From an uncultured Clostridia bacterium (GTDB taxonomy: Bacteria > Bacillota > Clostridia > Oscillospirales > Acutalibacteraceae), in assembly GCA_947170465.1 (NCBI GenBank), contig CAMVTS010000019.1, positions 1-37,767 of the forward strand: DNA of 37,767 nucleotides, in the 5' to 3' direction. Position 1 is the first letter of the stretch. Every line of letters starts with the position of its first letter. Position numbers and translations under genes: made by a program. Of this stretch, positions 17,720 to 25,726 are shown piece by piece. The notes beneath the pieces were generated by a model. The model did no database searches and had not been told where the DNA came from. It saw only the letters and a program-made list of their open reading frames with translations.

Positions 17720-17737
17720 ATTCGCAGGAGGTATAGG

Positions 17738-18241
17738 ATGCGGAGACGGAGAAATAGAATGCCTTTTGTCGCACTGCTGATTGCAGCTGGTATCATGCTT
17801 GTTGATCAGGTAATTAAGTTTGTTATTATAAATACATTGAAACCATTCGGAAACGTTGCGGTAATCAACGGTTTGTTCAATCTTACTTATGTGGAAAACC
17901 GCGGTGTTGCCTTTGGCATTTTTCAGGATATGCGCTGGATATTTGTTATTGTCACCAGCATTATGCTGTTTCTCATGATTTTTTACATGTTCAGGAAAAG
18001 ACCGAAAGGAAAACTGTTCTATATCTGTGCAGGATTGATTATCGGCGGCGGTGTCGGCAATCTGATTGACCGTTTAATCCACGGATATGTTGTCGATTAT
18101 TTGGCGCTTTCATTTTTTCCGCCTGTCTGCAATTTTGCGGATTATTGCATCACGATTGGTGTTATCCTTCTCGTGATTCATATTATCTTTTTCTCGGATA
18201 TGCTGAAATCCAGTAAGGAATATGAGGAAAAGGATGACTGA
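17738..18241 (+). CDS. lspA: lipoprotein signal peptidase II
   Basis: Membrane aspartyl protease that removes the signal peptide of diacylglyceryl-modified prolipoproteins. It has 167 residues with four membrane segments. The conserved ENRGVAFG loop lies at 53-60; the catalytic aspartates are D120 (YVVDY) and D135 (NFAD), with GNLIDR before. The ATG at 17738 is set by AGGAGGT 5 bases upstream; an upstream in-frame TTG at 17702 falls inside the hairpin. The gene overlaps the following rluD-type gene by 8 bases. Confidence 0.96.
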   Translation: MRRRRNRMPFVALLIAAGIMLVDQVIKFVIINTLKPFGNVAVINGLFNLTYVENRGVAFGIFQDMRWIFVIVTSIMLFLMIFYMFRKRPKGKLFYICAGLIIGGGVGNLIDRLIHGYVVDYLALSFFPPVCNFADYCITIGVILLVIHIIFFSDMLKSSKEYEEKDD

Positions 18242-19151
18242 GCATATTCTTGTATGCCGTCAGTCAGGTGTGCGGTTGGATAAATTTCTTGCAGATTCCG
18301 GTATAGAACTATCCCGAAGCGCTGCTGTTACCCTGATTGAAAACGGTGGCGTAACGGTCAACGGGCAACAACAAAACAAAAAATTTAAGTTGAATGAAAA
18401 CGATAAAGTCATTATCCGCGTTCCTGACCCTGTACCGTATGAAGCAAAGGCGGAGAATATTCCGCTGGACATTGTCTATGAGGACGCAGATTTGCTGGTT
18501 GTCAACAAACCTAAAGGAATGGTTGTTCATCCCGCAGCCGGGAATTATGAGGGGACGCTGGTGAACGCCTTGCTCTATCACTGCGGCAACAGCCTGTCCG
18601 GTATCAACGGCGTTCTGCGACCTGGTATCGTTCATCGTATTGACAAGGACACAAGCGGACTGCTGATTGTAGCAAAGAACGACCACGCACATAAGATTCT
18701 GGCTGAACAAATCAAGGCACATTCTTTTACACGAGAATACGAAGCGATTGTATTCGGCAATCTGAAGAACGAAAACGGAACCGTTGACGCACCGATTGGC
18801 AGACATCCGGTTGACCGCAAGAAAATGTGTATCACCCAAAAGAACAGCAAAAACGCCGTAACACACTATCAGGTGTTGGAAAATCTGAAAGGGTATACCT
18901 ATATTCAGTGTATTCTGGAAACAGGAAGAACACATCAAATTCGTGTACATATGGCGTCATTGGGGCATCCGGTTGCCGGAGACATGGTCTACGGTGTCAA
19001 AAATGAAAAAGTACCTTTTACCGGTCAGTGCCTTCATGCGCGCAAAATTGGATTCATACATCCGTCATCAGAACAATATATGGCGTTCACCTCACCGCTT
19101 CCTGACTACTTTGAACAGTTTCTGACAAAACTGCGCCGTCAGACGTATTAA
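18234..19151 (+). CDS. rluD: RluA/RluD-family 23S rRNA pseudouridine synthase
   Basis: Converts uridines to pseudouridine in RNA, most likely 23S rRNA. It has 305 residues. An N-terminal S4 domain (about 13-60, VRLDKFLADSGIELSRS) precedes the catalytic domain with HRIDKDTSG (catalytic D137) and the conserved TGRTHQIRVH segment. ATG at 18234 was chosen over ATG at 18222, because AGGA lies 6 bases before it. The position after lspA equals ylyB of Bacillus. The exact target uridine cannot be read from the sequence, so the symbol indicates the family. Confidence 0.92.
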   Translation: MTEHILVCRQSGVRLDKFLADSGIELSRSAAVTLIENGGVTVNGQQQNKKFKLNENDKVIIRVPDPVPYEAKAENIPLDIVYEDADLLVVNKPKGMVVHPAAGNYEGTLVNALLYHCGNSLSGINGVLRPGIVHRIDKDTSGLLIVAKNDHAHKILAEQIKAHSFTREYEAIVFGNLKNENGTVDAPIGRHPVDRKKMCITQKNSKNAVTHYQVLENLKGYTYIQCILETGRTHQIRVHMASLGHPVAGDMVYGVKNEKVPFTGQCLHARKIGFIHPSSEQYMAFTSPLPDYFEQFLTKLRRQTY

Positions 19152-19199
19152 GGCAACCTCCCGCAATCCGCACACCAGCATTGAACGGTATTGCCTTAA
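19148..19199. repeat. palindromic intergenic element, copy A
   Basis: A perfect 9-base inverted repeat (TTAAGGCAA and TTGCCTTAA) encloses 34 bases that can pair further (CCG/CGG and CAAT/ATTG). It begins at the rluD stop and is not followed by a T-tract. Its left end shares GGCAAC and CCGCAATC with the element at 29022. It could be a small mobile palindromic repeat or an RNA-processing structure. Confidence 0.55.
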
Positions 19200-19218
19200 A
19201 ATATTTTCGTAAAAACAC

Positions 19219-19247
19219 TTGCATTATGACTTTGTTTGTGCTATAAT
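19219..19247 (+). promoter_or_regulatory. sigma-A promoter of rplS
   Basis: TTGCAT at 19219-19224, a 17-base spacer and a perfect TATAAT at 19242-19247, with an A-rich stretch before the -35 box. The expected start is near 19254, giving a 121-base leader. Confidence 0.85.
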
Positions 19248-19253
19248 ACAAAA

Positions 19254-19374
19254 GAATTTGGTTCCGTCGTTCCAACGACGTGGTCAAATAACGGCTTTTG
19301 CCGTCATTTTGAAACTGGTAGTCCGCTGCCCATGGAAGGTATGAATATCGGGTAAATAATTAGGAGGATTAAAA
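19254..19374 (+). ncRNA. structured 5' leader of rplS (L19 leader type)
   Basis: The 121 bases between the predicted transcript start and rplS contain a 7-base-pair stem with a 2-base turn (19265-19280), a second 5-base-pair stem with a TTTT loop (19291-19304), and a purine/GC-rich segment (GAAACTGGTAGTCCGCTGCC, 19311-19330) before the ribosome binding site. This organisation fits the ribosomal protein L19 leader described in Firmicutes, where L19 is thought to control its own synthesis. The assignment is from position and recalled pattern; a covariance search would be decisive. Confidence 0.65.
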
Positions 19375-19722
19375 ATGGACGCACTGAAAACAATTGCAGC
19401 CAGCTCAGTAAAAGATTCTACTCCTGAGTTCGGCATTGGCGATACTGTAAGAGTATCCGTCAAGATTCGCGAAGGCGAGAGAGAAAGAATCCAGATGTTT
19501 GAAGGCACTGTTATCGCCAAAAGAGGCAGCGGTGTCGCAGAGACCTTCACAGTAAGACGTGTCGCTTACGGCGTTGGCGTAGAGAGAGTATTCCCGCTCC
19601 ATTCTCCCAACGTACACGACATTAAGGTCGTTCGTTATGGTAAGGTTCGCAGAAGTAAGCTCTACTATCTCCGCGACAGAGTTGGTAAGGCCGCCAAGGT
19701 TAAGGAACAGATTCGTAAGTAA
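19375..19722 (+). CDS. rplS: 50S ribosomal protein L19
   Basis: Ribosomal protein at the interface between 30S and 50S subunits. It has 115 residues, the standard length, with the typical [19 protein letters not shown]...EGTVI and [13 protein letters not shown] segments and a basic C-terminus. TTAGGAGGATTAAAA precedes the ATG. It has its own promoter and leader and is followed by a strong terminator, so it is mainly monocistronic, although lepB and rbgA follow in the same direction. Confidence 0.98.
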   Translation: MDALKTIAASSVKDSTPEFGIGDTVRVSVKIREGERERIQMFEGTVIAKRGSGVAETFTVRRVAYGVGVERVFPLHSPNVHDIKVVRYGKVRRSKLYYLRDRVGKAAKVKEQIRK

Positions 19723-19738
19723 TTCTCGAATAATAGTT

Positions 19739-19765
19739 AAAGGGAACTTGCTTAAGTTCCCTTTT
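19739..19765 (+). terminator. intrinsic terminator after rplS
   Basis: An 11-base-pair perfect stem (19739-19749 and 19754-19764), loop GCTT, followed by T residues. It ends 29 bases before the lepB start, so lepB needs read-through or a promoter of its own. A poor candidate (TTGCTT at 19748 and TATGCT at 19770, 16 bases apart) overlaps the stem. Confidence 0.88.
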
Positions 19766-19793
19766 GCTTTATGCTTAAAGGCAGGTGACAGTT

Positions 19794-20558
19794 TTGAGCG
19801 ACATTTCAAAGAAAAACAACGACTCAGAAAAAGCTTCTGACATAGACCTTGCAATGGATATCAATCCGGATTTGTACAGTGCTGAAAACGCTCCGCAGCC
19901 AGGCCGCGAAAAATTCTATGTTTATCGTGCCGCTGAAGAATTTAAAGCTGCTGAGGAAGCTACCGCTATTGCTGACGACCGGGCATCAAAGCAAGATGGT
20001 TCCAAAGGCTTTGTTACAGCAAAAGCAGACGGCGCGATGGCAGGAATTTATGACTGGGTAAAATGTATCGTTTTCGCCATATCCATTGTTGTCGTTTGTC
20101 TTACCTTTGTGTTCCGTCTGGTTGACGTTGAAGGCACGTCCATGAACGATACCTTGGAAACTAACGATAAGGTCATTGTAACCAATATGATGTATACGCC
20201 CCGCAACAATGATATCGTGGTTATTTCCCATGGTGCTGAATATGAGAAGCCTATCATCAAGCGAGTTATCGCGACTGAAGGACAGACTTTGCAGCTTGAT
20301 TATGAAAACGACAGAATTATTGTCGATGGTATTGTCATCGAGGAGAATTACATTAAGGGAACCACTTTCTCCAACCGTTTTGGCGACTACAGCGTTCCGG
20401 AGGTCATTCCGGAAGGAAAGGTTTTTGTCCTCGGCGACAACAGACTTGTTTCTCTGGACAGCCGTTATGCCCAGATTGGATTAATTGATGTCAAGAATGT
20501 AATCGGTAAAGCGCAGTTTGTGGCGTTCCCCTTCAATCACATCGGTTATCTTTATTAA
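19794..20558 (+). CDS. lepB: type I signal peptidase with long N-terminal extension
   Basis: Membrane serine protease that releases exported proteins from their signal peptides. It has 254 residues. An unusual hydrophilic N-terminal region of about 85 residues, rich in Asp, Glu, Ala and Lys, precedes the single membrane segment (about 90-107). The catalytic serine S116 lies in VEGTSM and the general base K156 in IIKRVIA; the GDNR-x3-SLDSR box follows near residue 220. TTG at 19794 was chosen because AGGTGA lies 5 bases upstream; GTG at 19785 overlaps that site. The gene lies between two terminators. Confidence 0.93.
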   Translation: MSDISKKNNDSEKASDIDLAMDINPDLYSAENAPQPGREKFYVYRAAEEFKAAEEATAIADDRASKQDGSKGFVTAKADGAMAGIYDWVKCIVFAISIVVVCLTFVFRLVDVEGTSMNDTLETNDKVIVTNMMYTPRNNDIVVISHGAEYEKPIIKRVIATEGQTLQLDYENDRIIVDGIVIEENYIKGTTFSNRFGDYSVPEVIPEGKVFVLGDNRLVSLDSRYAQIGLIDVKNVIGKAQFVAFPFNHIGYLY

Positions 20559-20570
20559 ACAAAGCGTATT

Positions 20571-20610
20571 AGGCCTATTTCTGATTGATTTTGGAAATAG
20601 GCTTTCTTTT
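20571..20610 (+). terminator. intrinsic terminator after lepB
   Basis: A 9-base-pair stem (GCCTATTTC at 20573-20581 and GAAATAGGC at 20594-20602), extendable on both sides, is followed by TTTCTTTT. Confidence 0.82.
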
Positions 20611-20629
20611 ATTAAGAAAGAGGATTAAT

Positions 20630-21508
20630 ATGAGTGAAATGCAGAATATCCAATGGTTTCCGGGTCACATGACCAAAACAAAGCGACAGATACAGGCAAG
20701 CCTGAAACTTGTGGACGCTGTCGCGGAAATCGTGGACGCCAGAATACCCGTCAGCAGCCGAAGCCCCGATTTGGACAAGCTTATTCAAAATAAGCCGCGG
20801 GTGATTCTGTTGAATAAGTGCGACATGGCGAATCAGACGGCGACAAAAATGTGGATTGATTATTACGCAAAGCAGGGAACAACTGCCATCGCGGTGGACT
20901 GCAGAAGCGGCAGAGGATTGAATAAATTCCCTCAGGCAGTCAATACTGTCATGAAATCCAAGATTGAGCGGATGAAAAGTAAAGGTATGAAAAATCCTAT
21001 GATGAGGATTATGATTGTCGGTATTCCGAATGTCGGCAAATCGTCCTTTATCAATAAAATATCCCGTCAGAACAGAGCCAAGGTAGAGGATAGACCGGGC
21101 GTTACACGAGGGAATCAGTGGTTTACTATCAGCAACAACCTGGAAATGCTCGATACCCCCGGCGTATTATGGCCAAAATTTGACGACCAGATTGTCGGTG
21201 AGCACCTGGCGTTTACCGGAGCAGTCAAGGATCAGATTTTGGATGTTGAACTGTTGGCAGTCAGACTGCTTGATTTTCTCAGGCGACTGAAACCTGCCGA
21301 GTTTATCAACCGTTTCAAACTTGAGGAACTTGAGTTAGACAACACAGATTCCTACGATTTATTACAGATTATCGGAAAAAAGCGCGGCATGCTGATTTCC
21401 GGAGGAGAGATAGACACCGGGCGCGCAGCGGTGATGCTTCTGGATGAGTTCCGCGCCGCAAAGCTCGGAAGAATTACGGTAGAGATGCCGAACGGAGAAT
21501 GGCAATGA
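20630..21508 (+). CDS. rbgA: ribosome biogenesis GTPase YlqF (RbgA)
   Basis: Circularly permuted GTPase needed for late assembly of the 50S subunit. It has 292 residues. The N-terminal IQWFPGHM segment is diagnostic; GTPase motifs come in permuted order: NKCD (G4) near residue 62, then GIPNVGKSS (G1) near 128-136, then DTPG (G3). The C-terminal RNA-binding domain follows. AAGAGG precedes the ATG at 20630. The stop overlaps the rnhB start in an ATGA, so translation should be coupled. The order rplS, rbgA, rnhB matches Bacillus apart from the inserted lepB. Confidence 0.95.
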   Translation: MSEMQNIQWFPGHMTKTKRQIQASLKLVDAVAEIVDARIPVSSRSPDLDKLIQNKPRVILLNKCDMANQTATKMWIDYYAKQGTTAIAVDCRSGRGLNKFPQAVNTVMKSKIERMKSKGMKNPMMRIMIVGIPNVGKSSFINKISRQNRAKVEDRPGVTRGNQWFTISNNLEMLDTPGVLWPKFDDQIVGEHLAFTGAVKDQILDVELLAVRLLDFLRRLKPAEFINRFKLEELELDNTDSYDLLQIIGKKRGMLISGGEIDTGRAAVMLLDEFRAAKLGRITVEMPNGEWQ

Positions 21509-22107
21509 ATTGGCTTGAATTTGAAGAAGCGGCTAAATCGCGCGGTTATCAGCATATCTGCGGTGTTGATGAAGCCGGCAGGGGACCGCTTGCGGGTCCT
21601 GTATGTGCTGCCGCAGTGATTCTGCCGGAGCATATTATCATTGAAGGCGTCAACGATTCCAAAAAGCTGACCGAAAAAAAGCGCGAAGCTTTGTTTGATG
21701 TAATCCGAGAAACCGCTGTCGCTTACTGCGTGGCATATGCAAGCGTAGAGGAAATAGAGGAAATGAATATTCTCAACGCCACTATGCTTGCCATGAAACG
21801 TGCCGTGGAAGGCTTGAAGGTTCCTGTGGATTACGCGATGATTGACGGCAACAAGCTGCCTGAGTTAAGCATTGACGCGGAATGTATTATCAAAGGCGAC
21901 GCACGTTCCATGTCGATTGCCAGCGCTTCTATCTTGGCAAAAGTATCGCGTGACCGTCTGATGTACGAGTACGCCAAGGAATACCCACAGTATGCATTTG
22001 ACAAACACAAAGGATACGGTACAAAGATACATAAGGCGGCATTGCTGGAATACGGTCCATGCCCTTATCACCGTATGAGCTTTTTAAGAAAGATTTTGCC
22101 AAAATGA
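21505..22107 (+). CDS. rnhB: ribonuclease HII
   Basis: Cuts RNA in RNA-DNA hybrids and at single ribonucleotides in DNA. It has 200 residues. The catalytic residues are D22 and E23 in [14 protein letters not shown]114 in MIDGN and D132 in KGDA. The ATG at 21505 was chosen because it overlaps the rbgA stop by ATGA and follows GGAGA by 6 bases; an ATG two codons earlier is too close to that site. It overlaps yraN by ATGA. Confidence 0.96.
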   Translation: MNWLEFEEAAKSRGYQHICGVDEAGRGPLAGPVCAAAVILPEHIIIEGVNDSKKLTEKKREALFDVIRETAVAYCVAYASVEEIEEMNILNATMLAMKRAVEGLKVPVDYAMIDGNKLPELSIDAECIIKGDARSMSIASASILAKVSRDRLMYEYAKEYPQYAFDKHKGYGTKIHKAALLEYGPCPYHRMSFLRKILPK

Positions 22108-22496
22108 TGAAACATACCACAAAACAAACCGGAAGCCAGGGCGAGGATTATGCCGCTGAATATCTCAGAAAGAAACACTATATAATTCTTGAACGGAATT
22201 ATCGAAAGCGCACCGGTGAAATTGATATCATTGCCGAAAAGAAGGGTGTGGTTGTGTTTGTTGAGGTCAAAACCCGACATTCAACAACACTGTCACAGCC
22301 ATTTGAAGCAGTCGATCGCCGGAAGCAGGATAAAATCATCCAGACAGCTATCATTTACCTTTATGAGAAAAAGCTGGAATGTGACTGTCGGTTTGATGTC
22401 TGCGAGGTTTTTGTGAATCAGGATACCCTCCGCTTGCATAAGATTCACTATATCGAAAATGCATTCATTATGGAGGAGAGTCATGGATATTTTTGA
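22104..22496 (+). CDS. yraN: UPF0102 (YraN) family nuclease-fold protein
   Basis: A 130-residue protein of the YraN family, which has the Holliday-junction resolvase/restriction endonuclease-like fold; no activity is firmly established. The expected metal-site residues are present: E14 in [12 protein letters not shown]41 in TGEIDIIA, and E54 and K56 in [11 protein letters not shown] at 22104 overlaps the rnhB stop. The pairing of rnhB with yraN is common in many bacteria. It overlaps the next gene by 14 bases. Confidence 0.9.
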   Translation: MMKHTTKQTGSQGEDYAAEYLRKKHYIILERNYRKRTGEIDIIAEKKGVVVFVEVKTRHSTTLSQPFEAVDRRKQDKIIQTAIIYLYEKKLECDCRFDVCEVFVNQDTLRLHKIHYIENAFIMEESHGYF

Positions 22497-23412
22497 TTTG
22501 CACTGTGATACGCTATATCGGGCTATAACTGAAAATAAATCCCTTAACAGTCAGGAAATGGAGGTTCGTCTGAATGACGATCCCAAACGTCACAAGCTGC
22601 AATGCTATGCAATCTGGATACCGGACGATCTCTCCGGTGATGAGGCGGAACGCTTGTTTTTTAAAGCAAGCGACAAAATCGTCAGAGAATGTGAGAAACA
22701 CCATATTGCGCTGATAACGTCCGGAAAAGCATTGAATAAATTGTTCCGGAAGAAAAAGAACTCAGCTTTTTTCACGATTGAAAACGGAAAGGCACTCAAC
22801 GGCAAAATTGAAAATGTTGCAAAATTCGCTTCTTTAGGTGTCAGAATGATGACGCTGACATGGAATGAACACAATAAAATCGGTGACGGTGCGATGGTCG
22901 AAAATCCAGCCGGACTGACGGCTTTCGGAAAAGAAGTCATCAGAGAGATGGAGACTAATCATATGGTCGTAGATATTTCTCACGCCTCACATGCATTATT
23001 TGATGACGTTGCTGCAGCAGCTTCCCGTCCGTTTGTGGCGTCTCACTCCAATTCCTTTTCCGTCACAGCACATCCGAGAAATCTGACCGATGAACAGTTT
23101 GGAATCATCCGCGACAGGGGAGGACTGGTCGGTATCAATTTCCACAACGCCTTTCTCAATCATAATCCCCAGCAGGCTTCCATGACCGATATTATCCGTC
23201 ATATTGATTATTTTCTGGCTCTGGGCGGTGAAAATACGCTGTGCTTCGGCAGCGATTTTGACGGCGGCGTTTTGCCGTCTGATTTCTGCGACAGCCGTGT
23301 TTATGACACAATTTATGAGATTTTACTGCAAAATCATTACAAAGAGAGCCTTATCAGAAAAATATTTTGCGAGAACGCGCTGAATTTCTTTGAAAACTTT
23401 GACAATCCGTAA
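22483..23412 (+). CDS. membrane dipeptidase (M19 / renal dipeptidase family)
   Basis: Zinc-dependent dipeptidase of the amidohydrolase superfamily. It has 309 residues. Metal ligands H7 and D9 (DLHCDT), E100 (TIENG), H167 (DISHAS), H188 (ASHSN) and D258 (GSDFDG) are all present. There is no signal peptide, so despite the family name the enzyme should be cytoplasmic. TGGAGGAGAG directly precedes the ATG at 22483, within the yraN end. The natural substrate is unknown; family members cut diverse L-L and L-D dipeptides. Confidence 0.9.
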   Translation: MDIFDLHCDTLYRAITENKSLNSQEMEVRLNDDPKRHKLQCYAIWIPDDLSGDEAERLFFKASDKIVRECEKHHIALITSGKALNKLFRKKKNSAFFTIENGKALNGKIENVAKFASLGVRMMTLTWNEHNKIGDGAMVENPAGLTAFGKEVIREMETNHMVVDISHASHALFDDVAAAASRPFVASHSNSFSVTAHPRNLTDEQFGIIRDRGGLVGINFHNAFLNHNPQQASMTDIIRHIDYFLALGGENTLCFGSDFDGGVLPSDFCDSRVYDTIYEILLQNHYKESLIRKIFCENALNFFENFDNP

Positions 23413-23427
23413 AATATGGTGTAAAAT
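23399..23427 (+). promoter_or_regulatory. sigma-A promoter of thrC
   Basis: A consensus TTGACA at 23399-23404, overlapping the last codons of the dipeptidase gene, a 17-base spacer and TAAAAT at 23422-23427. The expected start near 23434 leaves a 31-base leader without room for a riboswitch or T-box. Confidence 0.82.
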
Positions 23428-23464
23428 AAATTGTTGTTTAAAGCAAATTGAAAGGAAGATTGCA

Positions 23465-24973
23465 ATGTTATATAACAGCACACAGAACGCAGCGGAAGTA
23501 GTATCGGCTGCTCAGGCAATTGCACAGGGCATTTCCAAGGACGGCGGACTTTTCGTACCGCAGGAGTTTCCCAAGTACACCGAAGAAACCTTCCGGGAAC
23601 TTCTGAAAACGGATTACAAGGGCAGAGCCAAAAAAGTATTTTCCGACTTTTTAACCGACTTTACCGCAGAGGAAATCGACGAATGTGTCGAGAAGGCGTA
23701 CACCGCTGACAAATTTGGCGGCACCAATCCTGCTCCGATGGCTTACACAAAGCTCAACGGTGCGCCGCTGAACATTCTTGAACTCTGGCACGGTCCTACC
23801 TGCGCGTTTAAGGATATGGCGTTGCAGATTCTTCCGCATCTGCTGACAAAATCCCTGAAAAAAACCAACGATGGCAAGGACGCTGTCATTCTTGTCGCCA
23901 CCTCCGGTGATACCGGTAAGGCAGCACTCGAAGGCTTCAAGGATGTCGATCATACCAAGATTCTGGTATTCTATCCTGTCAACGGCGTCAGCCCCATGCA
24001 GAAGCACCAGATGAACACTCAGGAAGGCAGCAATGTCAGGGTTTGCGCGATTGAAGGAAACTTTGACGACGCGCAGACCGGCGTTAAGAAGATTTTCACT
24101 ACGCCTGAAATTGCGGAAAAACTCGCTGAGAACAACATGCTTTTCTCCTCGGCAAACTCCATCAACTGGGGCAGACTTCTTCCTCAGATTGTTTACTATA
24201 TCTCCGCCTACTGCGACCTTGTCAATGACGGTAAAATTGCTTTTGGTGACAAAATCAATGTGGTAGTGCCGACCGGCAACTTTGGCAACATTCTCGCTTC
24301 CTATTACGCAAGCCTGATGGGACTCCCGATAGCGAAGTTTATCTGCGCTTCCAACGCGAACAATGTTCTGACAGACTTCATTAGAACCGGCGTTTATGAT
24401 AAGAACAGACATTTCTATACCACCATGTCTCCTTCTATGGATATCCTCGTTTCCAGTAATCTGGAGCGTCTGCTCTATAAGCTGTCCGGCAACAGTGACG
24501 ACACGACCAGAGAGTGGATGACCGCTTTGAAAACAACCGGCAAATATGAGGTTTCTGACGAGGTAAAGGCGTTTATGACAGACAACTTCTACGGTGGTTA
24601 CTGCGACGATGCCAAGACACAGGATACCATCAGCAGACTGTTCAACGAGGATCATTACCTCTGCGATACCCATACCGCCGTCGCTGTCAACGTTTACGAG
24701 CAGTATGTTGCCGAGACAGGCGATACCACACCTTCTGTCATCGCTTCCACTGCAAGCCCCTATAAGTTCTCTAAGTCTGTTCTTGAAGCTGTCGCTCCTG
24801 ACGCAGCGCTTCCCGAAACAGAATTTGATATGGTGGATATGCTCAACGAAAAAACCGGTATGCCTGTTCCCGCACCTCTGGCAGGTCTCAAAAACAAAGC
24901 CGCACGTTTCTCCGATGTGACTGCTTCAGAGAAAATGCCGGAATACGTGCTTAAGGCGCTCAACATTGAATAA
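23465..24973 (+). CDS. thrC: threonine synthase
   Basis: PLP enzyme that converts O-phosphohomoserine to threonine. It has 502 residues, the long form of the family (as in enterobacteria and yeast), with the N-terminal Y-N-S-T-x-N segment and the PLP lysine K116 in HGPTCAFKDMA. ATSGDTGKAA and VPTGNFGNI phosphate-binding loops follow. ATG at 23465 was chosen because AAAGGAAG precedes it; the frame upstream lies within the promoter. It has its own promoter, and the metallophosphoesterase gene starts on the last base of its stop codon. No other threonine genes are present. Confidence 0.96.
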   Translation: MLYNSTQNAAEVVSAAQAIAQGISKDGGLFVPQEFPKYTEETFRELLKTDYKGRAKKVFSDFLTDFTAEEIDECVEKAYTADKFGGTNPAPMAYTKLNGAPLNILELWHGPTCAFKDMALQILPHLLTKSLKKTNDGKDAVILVATSGDTGKAALEGFKDVDHTKILVFYPVNGVSPMQKHQMNTQEGSNVRVCAIEGNFDDAQTGVKKIFTTPEIAEKLAENNMLFSSANSINWGRLLPQIVYYISAYCDLVNDGKIAFGDKINVVVPTGNFGNILASYYASLMGLPIAKFICASNANNVLTDFIRTGVYDKNRHFYTTMSPSMDILVSSNLERLLYKLSGNSDDTTREWMTALKTTGKYEVSDEVKAFMTDNFYGGYCDDAKTQDTISRLFNEDHYLCDTHTAVAVNVYEQYVAETGDTTPSVIASTASPYKFSKSVLEAVAPDAALPETEFDMVDMLNEKTGMPVPAPLAGLKNKAARFSDVTASEKMPEYVLKALNIE

Positions 24974-25662
24974 TGCCGCTCTACGTAATTGGTGATTTAC
25001 ACCTTTCGCTTGGGACCGACAAACCGATGGATATCTTTGCCGGTTGGAACGATTACGTATCCCGTCTGGAAGAAAACTGGCGTAAGCTGATTACGCCGGA
25101 GGATACAGTGGTGATTGCGGGAGATATTTCCTGGGCAATGAAACTCGAGGACACTGAAACCGATTTCCGTTTTATTGACTCCCTTCCCGGTCAGAAAATA
25201 TTTCTAAAGGGAAACCACGATTACTGGTGGGGTACAAAAAGTAAGATTGACGCGTTTCTGGCTGAACACGGTCTGAATACGATAAAGATTTTGTTTAACA
25301 ATGCCTATGTCTGCGGAGATTTCGCGATATGCGGCACACGCGGTTGGTTTTTGGAGAACGATACGCCTGAGGATATCAAGGTGCTCAACCGCGAGGTCGG
25401 CAGATTGAGGATGTCGCTTGACGCTGCCGTTCAAACCTGCAAGAAGCCTGTTGTATTCCTGCATTATCCGCCGTACTACAGGGGAATTGAGTGTGCTGAA
25501 ATTATGGATGTTCTGTTGGAATATCAGATTGAGCGCTGTTATTACGGACATATTCACGGAAAGAGAAATTTCCGTCTTGCCTTTGAGGGAGAGTACAAAG
25601 GGATTACATTCACCTTGATTTCAGGAGACAGAATCGGATTCATGCCTCAATTAGTCAGATAA
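24973..25662 (+). CDS. calcineurin-like metallophosphoesterase
   Basis: A 229-residue cytoplasmic protein with the complete dimetal phosphoesterase signature: D8 and H10 (GDLH), D51 (GDISW), N81, H82 and D83 (GNHDYWWG), the LHYPP motif and GHIHG near residue 195. It resembles the YkuE/YpbG-like predicted phosphohydrolases common in clostridia; the substrate is unknown. Its ATG overlaps the thrC stop as TAATG, so it is translated by coupling. No functional link with threonine synthesis is evident. Confidence 0.88.
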   Translation: MPLYVIGDLHLSLGTDKPMDIFAGWNDYVSRLEENWRKLITPEDTVVIAGDISWAMKLEDTETDFRFIDSLPGQKIFLKGNHDYWWGTKSKIDAFLAEHGLNTIKILFNNAYVCGDFAICGTRGWFLENDTPEDIKVLNREVGRLRMSLDAAVQTCKKPVVFLHYPPYYRGIECAEIMDVLLEYQIERCYYGHIHGKRNFRLAFEGEYKGITFTLISGDRIGFMPQLVR

Positions 25663-25663
25663 C

Positions 25664-25692
25664 TTGATTTATTCTTTTTTTTGTGATATAAT
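25664..25692 (+). promoter_or_regulatory. sigma-A promoter of tig
   Basis: TTGATT at 25664-25669, a 17-base spacer rich in T, and a perfect TATAAT at 25687-25692, starting two bases after the preceding stop. The expected start is near 25699. No CIRCE or CtsR-type operator is recognisable around it. Confidence 0.82.
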
Positions 25693-25726
25693 AAACCGAT
25701 ATACTTAATTCATGGAGGAATTCAAA

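Noticed and set aside
23428..23464. T-box or threonine leader peptide before thrC
   Set aside because: The leader is only about 31 bases, with no hairpin or threonine codon run.
23651..24673. Minus-strand open frame of 340 codons opposite thrC
   Set aside because: No family resemblance or ribosome binding site; thrC is complete on the other strand.
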